Positions 58,601-64,000 of a stretch of 64,000 nt of DNA are shown in pieces; the stretch's first letter is position 1; every line of letters starts with the position of its first letter. Below the pieces are notes generated by a model, which did not search any database, had not been told where the DNA came from, and saw only the letters and a program-made list of their open reading frames with translations. Made by a program: the position numbers and the translations under genes. This DNA comes from Gymnothorax reevesii (Eukaryota; Chordata; Actinopteri; Anguilliformes; Muraenidae), in NCBI GenBank assembly GCA_029721435.1, contig CM056573.1, forward strand, positions 7,105,001 to 7,169,000. Reading direction: 5' to 3'.

Positions 58601-61380
58601 ATTGTGAGGGATAAGTGAGCAAAGAAAGGGTCATTTGTGAATTTGACCTTTGAGCTTGGCACAGTGACCTGTGCCTTGCCATAGGTGTAAGCCACTATTT
58701 ATTAATAATTAGTTAAGGGGTTCTCTCGGCGCTCAGCATCAGATTGTTATATGTGTTTATCCAATTTTGTTCCGCCAATACGCAAGATCTTGTGTGAGAC
58801 AAATACACCAAGTGCTCAAAACAATAAAGACTTGGTTCTGCAGTTCAACAATCCACAGAACTATCCATTTAAAATGGTTTTAATTTGCTTCTAGATAGGT
58901 GGTTTTGTTTAAAGACTCCGCCTCTAAACATTCGCTAAAACAACATTTCACATTAAATAATTAGGCATGCATCTGCGTGGAGGGGTTTGGCGGCCCAAGT
59001 ACATGCAACAGGGAGGTTCTCAATCCACAATGACAATAGATGGACTGCTCCAAACCTGTCCACAGCCCTGTCCTCAAGTTTTGGTGGCGATAAAGACAAT
59101 GCTTTTCCAGGACCCACGTTCCCTTGTAGCTTAGCCCAAGCAGACAAGCGGTTTCCGATGATGGTTCCACGTGGTTCAAATCCCTGTAACAGTGAACAGC
59201 AAGCTTTTCTTCCCCTGCCCTCCTGCAGAATCCCATCTCAACTGTTAGCCATTTTTCTTCAATTCGAGCAACGTAAACCTCTCTAAGGCCTTGTCCACAC
59301 ATACGTGGGTTTTTGATTACTGGAAACAGACCTTGTCGAAAATGCCTTCCGGGGTGAAGCTTTCTAAAAACTCAGTTTCTACCGTAAATGTGTGGATGGG
59401 GAAAACAGAGTTTTTGGCTTATGATCTCCAAGTTTATGCACCTAATAATGAGTTTTTAAGGCTTGTAATTGGTGTACATGGTCTTACTAAAAGAATAAGC
59501 CCCAAGAGGCCGTGCTTCACAGTGATTTTAGAACAGCTAAGGTGTTTTAAGGCAGTCTGCTCCTCCTCGAGCATAACAACGCCCCTGAGTTGTTAAGCTG
59601 TTCAGCTGAATTGAACATACCGATAAACAATCAAAGCAACAAATCCAAGCAAAGCTGCAAAATGTGTCACACTGTGTCTGTATTGGCAAAATCACTGCTA
59701 ATCATCAGCAAGCACTTATCTCCAAAATGGGGGAAATCTGTGATTGTCAAATAAGCTTATGCTCTAATTGTATTTCAGACCATGTGCTTGCATTACTGGA
59801 CTGTGAGAAGGCTGTTACAGAGGGGTTATACCTTAAAATAATTGATGTAGGAGGAACAAACAAGTGATGGTTTGGCCCGGAGGGCAATAAAACAATAGAC
59901 AGGAAAGGAAAGAAGGAGACTCACCAACAGGGGGTCTGAAAAATCTGGCAGGGGACCAACAAGAATTCCAGCCAATGAACAGCATAGAAGGAGCAGGGCA
60001 CATGTGACTAGAACAGCCATTGGAAACTCCACTATGAGCTGTGAATAACTGACACACAGTTATGACACGTGAGACAACAATAGTAATGGAAGAGCCTGGT
60101 GTTATAAGTGTTTAAGTCATAAAATGTCTATTTTGAGAAAAAATGATCTAAATAAATAACTGATCCATGATATCTGGTAATCGCAGACCCCAGTGCTTTG
60201 TGCACTCAAGTCACAAAATGTCCATCTTGAAAAATTTGAGAAAATCGGCTGAGGTGACTATAAAAGATGTTTTCCCATCCTTAGCTCAAAGTGTGTGAAA
60301 ATGTGTCTTTAGTGCTTTTAGCGCTAGGTTCGTCAATTGCTTTTTGTAGGTAATTTTTTTTTCACATTTCCATCCAAATAAAAACACTGTAGTGGTATGT
60401 CTAGCCTCCTGCATGTAGGAGCTTTCTGTTCCAGAGGTATGCTTCGAAACTTATGGGTTCGTTTGCTTCTGATCTTTCTGAGAAATAGTTTTAATCTGTG
60501 AGGGAATATGAGATTTCACTGTCTTCAAAAAGAGCCTCAGAAAAACTGGGGAAGCAAAAAAACGCTTCAAAGGTAAAAAATCCAGAAAAATTACATCTAG
60601 AACAATAGAAGTGCTGCTGTTCTGCAGCCAAATTAGCCAATAATTTAGAATAGTTCCCATGAAAGTTCAGCCACCAAGCTTTCTGGTTTATATTCAAAAT
60701 TCAACAACAAATTTACCTTTGACAAGCAATGGATTACTTTTTTCCATCAATTTGCAGAAGAACAACCAATGGACAGAACATCCCCAGAAATTAAAAAGAG
60801 ACCTCAAAATGTAGCAGTGCTAATGTTTTAAACTAATTTATAAAGACTTGCCGCATTTTGTTCCAAGTAAATGACTGACCTTCTGGGAATCCAACGGAGT
60901 CCCTTATGCCTAAAATAACAAACAATAAATGAAAGTAAGTGATTATACTGACTCTATGATGACTTTTTAAGAGTGGAGAAGAGATGTTATTTATGGAGTG
61001 GCTGAAGTAAATATGCACCTCACTGTTACGATACGATGTTGCGCTGGCTGGTGGACTCCATCGTCAAGCGATCCCTGCAGCCAACGGCACTGCATGGAGT
61101 CGTGACATGACATCATGTAGGACGAGCTGTGGCTGTGCGTGCTTTTGCCAGAACCAGAAAAACGGTCCGGGTGCAGGCTGGCCATGACTGGCGAGGCGCT
61201 GGGGCAAGAGCTGTCTGTGATTGGCAGCTGGTTCCTGTAGCAGTGACATCGCTTCTGGTGCAGGGAATGATAGGGGCAGTCGAGAGGAACCTGGCGGTAA
61301 AGCTGAGAAGGAGAAGTCGTCCTTTGGAGATCCTCCATATCTGGACTTTCTGGAGGACACAGAGACACCTCAGGTATCTC
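46610..61380 (-). CDS. disp2: disp2, Dispatched-family RND transmembrane protein; start codon not found
   Basis: Dispatched proteins are 12-pass RND-like membrane proteins. DISP1 releases lipidated Hedgehog; DISP2 is a mainly neuronal paralogue of less certain role. Minus-strand exons: 61380-61019, 60909-60880, 60048-59925, 59183-59056, 53327-53212, 51369-51272 and 50119-46610. They sum to 4368 nt, exactly 1456 codons with stop (human DISP2 about 1400 aa). Order: Ser/Pro-rich cytosolic N-terminus; TM1 ([20 protein letters not shown]); [55 protein letters not shown]; then the 3.5-kb exon with [33 protein letters not shown], a sterol-sensing-like TM2-6 block, a second ectodomain, the TM8-12 block with [16 protein letters not shown], and a long Ser-rich tail ending at the stop. 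The first exon here starts after an acceptor ([17 protein letters not shown]), so an upstream start exon is missing. Confidence 0.94.
51041..51170. repeat. Pyrimidine/purine inverted repeat in a disp2 intron
   Basis: A pyrimidine-rich block (GTCTCCTCCTGTCCTTCCCT) is followed about 60 bp later by a purine-rich block (GGGAAGGAGGAGACAAATGG) that is its approximate inverse complement. AGGAGG/CCTCCT runs lie between. The stretch lies about 100 bp downstream of disp2 exon 51369-51272. Confidence 0.5.
52230..52640. repeat. L2-type LINE 3' end or derived repeat
   Basis: It begins with TTTATTTAACCTTTATTTAA followed by CCAGGGAAGTC and continues with GAGATTGAAATCTC and GAGGGAGACCTG. This is a typical fish L2-family tail in inverted orientation. 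It lies in a disp2 intron. Confidence 0.65.
52940..53096. mobile_element. Foldback MITE with AGCCCTGG ends
   Basis: AAGCCCTGGTTTGCTTTTTC followed by TTTCCCCAGGTG on the left pairs with ACCTGACTCTCAGGTAAAGA, AAGGGTGGAAAACCAAGCAA and CAGCCCT on the right. The end sequence belongs to the broad fish group of MITEs containing CCTGG or CCTGGAGG. It lies about 120 bp beyond the donor of disp2 exon 53327-53212. Confidence 0.5.
54222..55030 (+). mobile_element. Internally deleted Tc1-type element
   Basis: Left end TACACTGAGTCAAAAAAGAA followed by ACTTCACACTC. Right end read on the minus strand gives TATACTCAGCCAAAATAAAA followed by ACTTCACACTC. The two are clear terminal inverted repeats. Inside, the plus strand at about 54560 resembles a transposase N-terminus ([18 protein letters not shown]). 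The catalytic part is deleted. It is inserted in arm 1 of the large inverted repeat. Confidence 0.8.
56152..57646 (-). mobile_element. Tc1/mariner transposon, nearly full length
   Basis: Ends are TATACTCAGTCCATATGAAA followed by ACGCACCACT, and on the other side (minus-strand reading) TATACTGAGTACAAATGAAA followed by ACGCACCACT, with TA at the edges. At about 1.5 kb with both ends present, this has the size and layout of a complete Tc1 element. It is inserted in the spacer of the larger inverted repeat in the disp2 intron. Confidence 0.92.
56318..57354 (-). pseudogene. Tc1 transposase (DD34E) with one frameshift
   Basis: The minus-strand frame begins [20 protein letters not shown] at 57354, with helix-turn-helix segments [19 protein letters not shown] and a GRPR-like hinge (RDRPRPGQE). 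About 57060-57085 the frame shifts, near GFIHP and before [17 protein letters not shown]. The second part runs to a stop at 56318. Catalytic residues are visible: FSDESRFHL (first Asp), [11 protein letters not shown] (second Asp) and LSPIEHLWD (Glu), with 34 residues between the second Asp and the Glu, so the DD34E form is kept. [13 protein letters not shown] is the usual Gly-rich box. The only break I can see is the one frameshift. Confidence 0.88.
57928..58356. mobile_element. Short insertion splitting arm 2 of the inverted repeat
   Basis: Comparison of the two arms shows extra sequence here. Its edges look like short terminal inverted repeats: TTCAGTCAGGAAAACTC on the left, and TTCAGGAAGGAAACTC on the right read on the minus strand. 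The inside has no recognisable coding sequence. Confidence 0.6.
59289..59450. repeat. Interspersed repeat fragment (hAT-like)
   Basis: CCTTGTCCACACATACGTGG at the start and GTAAATGTGTGGATGGGGAA further in resemble a common fish repeat that contains CGTCCACACGRAGACG and TGTGGAC motifs. It lies in the disp2 intron upstream of the GFEPRG exon. The limits are approximate. Confidence 0.4.
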
Positions 61381-61899
61381 CTGAAAACTGAACAGAAAAG
61401 AGTATTTAAGGAACAGTTTTACATTCTTTAAGGGGGTAACTGTCAGTTACTTCTAATTAAAGTGACCAGTTACTAATTTTGGCGCCAACATGCGCTGGAG
61501 TAAAAGTCTGTTTCTGTGGAATATTAATTGACAGTATTAACTAACATCTTAATCAGCAGTAACACCAATTCCACAGCAAAACTTGCCTCAAATGCCATTA
61601 AACACGTTTAATTAAAAATTACAAAAAAGACCATATCATAGGTATTTCTCATAAACTGGAATGCATAAAATGTACTGAAGATAATTATAGAATATCTCCC
61701 CAAAGAAAGAACATTTTACAAAAGACAGACCCATATCTTTTTTGGGGTGATTCTGATTGTTGCTAGTCAAGAGGAACCATAACCAATATTTGGCTGGCAT
61801 AGTATGAAAAATGTTGATAAAATCAAAAAGGGGTCATTTGAAAATTCAGGTCACCCTCAACTACATTGAAAGCACAACAACACATTATTTGATGCTTTA

Positions 61900-62872
61900 A
61901 CTCCAGAATTAAATTGTTTATTGAAAACATCAGTTTATTTTAAACCAAGGGGCTTCTGCGGATCTCCACTTTACTCTTAACACAAAAAAATTAAGCGCAG
62001 GGTCTTCAATAGACACCTACAGCAGACTGAGTGCCCTCTCAAAATCACTTCTTTAGATGCTTTGAGATCGAATTAGTGAGTACAAATATTTAGGCATCTG
62101 GCACGACAGCAAGCTTACATTTGAAACACACATAAACACACTACTCATCAAGGTCAAATCTATTATAGGTTTTCTTTACCGCAGCAAATCCTCCTTCAGA
62201 TTTTCAGCAATACAACTCCTGGTCAAATTGTCAGTACTCCCAATATTCGATTATGGTGACAGTAGACAGATCTGCCCCACAAACCCTCCTTCACAAATTT
62301 GATGTTCTGTACCATTCTGCCATCCGTTTTGTTACTGGTTCCTCATTTAACACTCATCACTGCTTCCTCTACTGTCTGGTTAATCTGGCCTCACTCCAGT
62401 TACGCAGACAGATCCACTGGTTCACATACATCTACAAAACTCTCATTGGAAAAACCCCTTCATATCTACAGTCACTGCTCAACATTCAAACCTCTAATGC
62501 TAATTTACGTTCCAGTAATCTGATCAATCTCCTTATCCCCAAAGTCCGCACCTCAGTTGGCTGCTCCTCTTTCCAGTTCTAAGCCGCAAACGACTGGAAT
62601 CTTCTGCAAAAGGCCCTAAAACTTAGTTTGTCCATTTCACTTCACTCTTTCAAAAATTTAAAACACTCAGTCAAAGATCGTTGCACTTGTTTTTATCAAT
62701 TTCACTGTCATGATGTCACTGTACCAGTAGATATGCCTGTCTGCCATTCATGTTTGTCTTTTTTTTTTTTTTAGTGACTGCTTCTGGTGTCGCCTCTTGC
62801 CCAGATCGTCATTGTAAATGAGAATTTGCTCTCAATTAACTCATCTGGTTAAATAAAGGTTAAATAAATATA
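61900..62872 (+). pseudogene. L2-type LINE ORF2 3' end (reverse transcriptase C-terminus)
   Basis: The plus strand at about 62080 reads YKYLGIWHDSKLTFETHINT, a signature of the reverse transcriptase C-terminal part in fish L2/Maui-type non-LTR elements. After a frame break it reads LHKFDVLYHSAIRFVTGSSF, then LRRQIHWFTYIYKTLIGKTP and PKVRTSVGCSSFQF. The element ends with GGTTAAATAAAGGTTAAATA, the usual L2-type tail. It is 5' truncated and broken by at least one frameshift. It lies upstream of the first disp2 exon found. Confidence 0.85.
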
Positions 62873-64000
62873 TAATTGACTGCAAAAAAACTCCAAAAAG
62901 TTGGTGCAGAGGCAATTTAGAAGCAATAAAACCGCAACAAGTAATGCAGTTATAAGGCGATGTAAAATAGGTGCACTGTTTCTGCAATAGCTTTAAGGGG
63001 AACCTCCAAAAAAAGGCTGTCCATCAAAGATGGGGTGAGGATCAATTTTCCAACAGATTTGTAACCACTTCTGAATGTGCCTGATCACTGATCCCTCAGA
63101 TCATGCAACTGTAATAGATATCAGGACATGAGCTCTGAAATACTCTGGTAAACCTTTGCCAATCAACATCATTCGCAGCTGCATCCACAGATGCGCGTTA
63201 AAGTTTTACCATGCAAAACCGAAGCTACACATCTACACTGCCCAAAAGCACCACCGACTTCTCTGGGCCCAGTATTGTTTAATATGGACAGTAGCACGGT
63301 GGAAGCCTATTTTCGATTCCGGTGAGTCCATATTTCCACTGATTTTTGGAAAAAAACAGCCGCCATATTTTCAGGGCCAAAGACCACAAAGGCAACCCCA
63401 GCTGTTCTCAGCACCAGGCCCTACAGCCTGCATCTGTCGTGCTATGAGGGTGTATCAAGATATGTATGGCAAGATATGTAAGAATTTTCGGGCAACATAC
63501 GCTGCCATCACGATGCTGTCTTTTTCAGGAACACCCCTGTAGTTTCCAGCAAGACACACTTCAGAATGTACAGTATAAGCGTAATATGAAGCAAAATGTA
63601 CATTACAATCAAGGCCCCAAGCAACTGCGCAGCTGAAGACTTGCATGATGGCTCAGTGTGGGAAATTCCAATTATTAATTACAATAGACTTGACCAACTG
63701 GTGTCCTCAGTGCCCAAGCATTTAGTATGTAAGACATAGTTAACAGACCCCTCATCTCAGAACCAGTGTGGGTTACTGTCCGGAATCTGTTACGTGCATG
63801 CTGTAACCAGATGTGGCACTCTTGAGCTAAAGTAGTCATTCATGGCCGCCATTAGCGACATCGGTCAGCGACAGGGCTTGTTTTCCGGTCTCGGACAGAC
63901 AGCCGATTGTTGAGCAGTGACAGTCCAAATAACGTGCCACTTCTCAGCGGCTGAGACCTGCCAGTAAAATGCCAGTGGCTCTTTTTGTTGGCTTTATGCA
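62873..64000. other. End of window; no gene supported
   Basis: The missing disp2 start exon may lie here or beyond the window, but no minus-strand frame with a donor and family similarity was recognised. A 128-codon plus-strand frame at 63156-63542 has no family match. Confidence 0.4.

Noticed and set aside
61381..64000. Search for the disp2 start exon
   Set aside because: No minus-strand ATG frame with a suitable donor and Dispatched-like sequence was recognised. It may be short or outside the window.
1..64000. CRISPR arrays, bacterial operons, tRNA or rRNA genes, endogenous retroviruses
   Set aside because: The DNA is vertebrate nuclear sequence. No spaced direct-repeat arrays, tRNA-like cloverleaf with conserved boxes, rRNA or retroviral gag-pol frames were seen.

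Overview
The window is nuclear DNA from a vertebrate, most likely a ray-finned fish. Genes are split into short exons with GT-AG introns. The introns and spacers are crowded with fish-type DNA transposons (several Tc1 lineages, hairpin MITEs, TTAA-flanked elements) and L2-type LINE remnants. No species can be named from sequence alone. I assembled five protein-coding genes by joining exons with matching splice phase and comparing them with remembered family sequences.

Layout. 204-8762 (+): the last five exons of bahd1, a BAH-domain heterochromatin protein; its 5' exons lie outside the window. 15998-17685 (-): ccdc32, three coding exons. 24822-29071 (-): a protein-L-isoaspartate O-methyltransferase gene (pcmt-like), seven coding exons, with the last short one not found. 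33121-38200 (+): rpusd2, three exons, complete. 46610-61380 (-): disp2 (Dispatched family), seven exons including a 30-nt microexon; the start codon is not found. The bahd1-ccdc32-rpusd2 order and orientation match the human 15q15 block as I remember it. The pcmt-like gene between ccdc32 and rpusd2, the absence of chst14, and disp2 lying next to rpusd2 do not match it.

The rest is mostly repeats. bahd1 intron 2 holds two elements with long inverted repeats. rpusd2 intron 1 holds three short elements that each end in TTAA. rpusd2 intron 2 holds two hairpin MITEs. The 5.7-kb disp2 intron (53328-59055) is a palimpsest: a large inverted repeat interrupted by a Tc1 element with one visible frameshift, a deleted Tc1-type element and a third insertion. 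A repeat 0.6-1.1 kb upstream of rpusd2 carries tandem copies of a unit with a DR1-type nuclear-receptor motif. Intergenic stretches (about 9-13.5, 42-46.5 and 63-64 kb) show nothing I can support as genes.

The genes are not an operon and share no obvious pathway. They act in chromatin silencing (bahd1), AP2 adaptor assembly (ccdc32), protein repair (pcmt-like), RNA pseudouridylation (rpusd2) and an RND-type membrane protein of the Hedgehog-release family (disp2). I found no clear undescribed gene system. The most notable items are the layered transposon structure, the pcmt-like gene with a hydrophobic N-terminal extension, and the residues of disp2 at the TM4 site.
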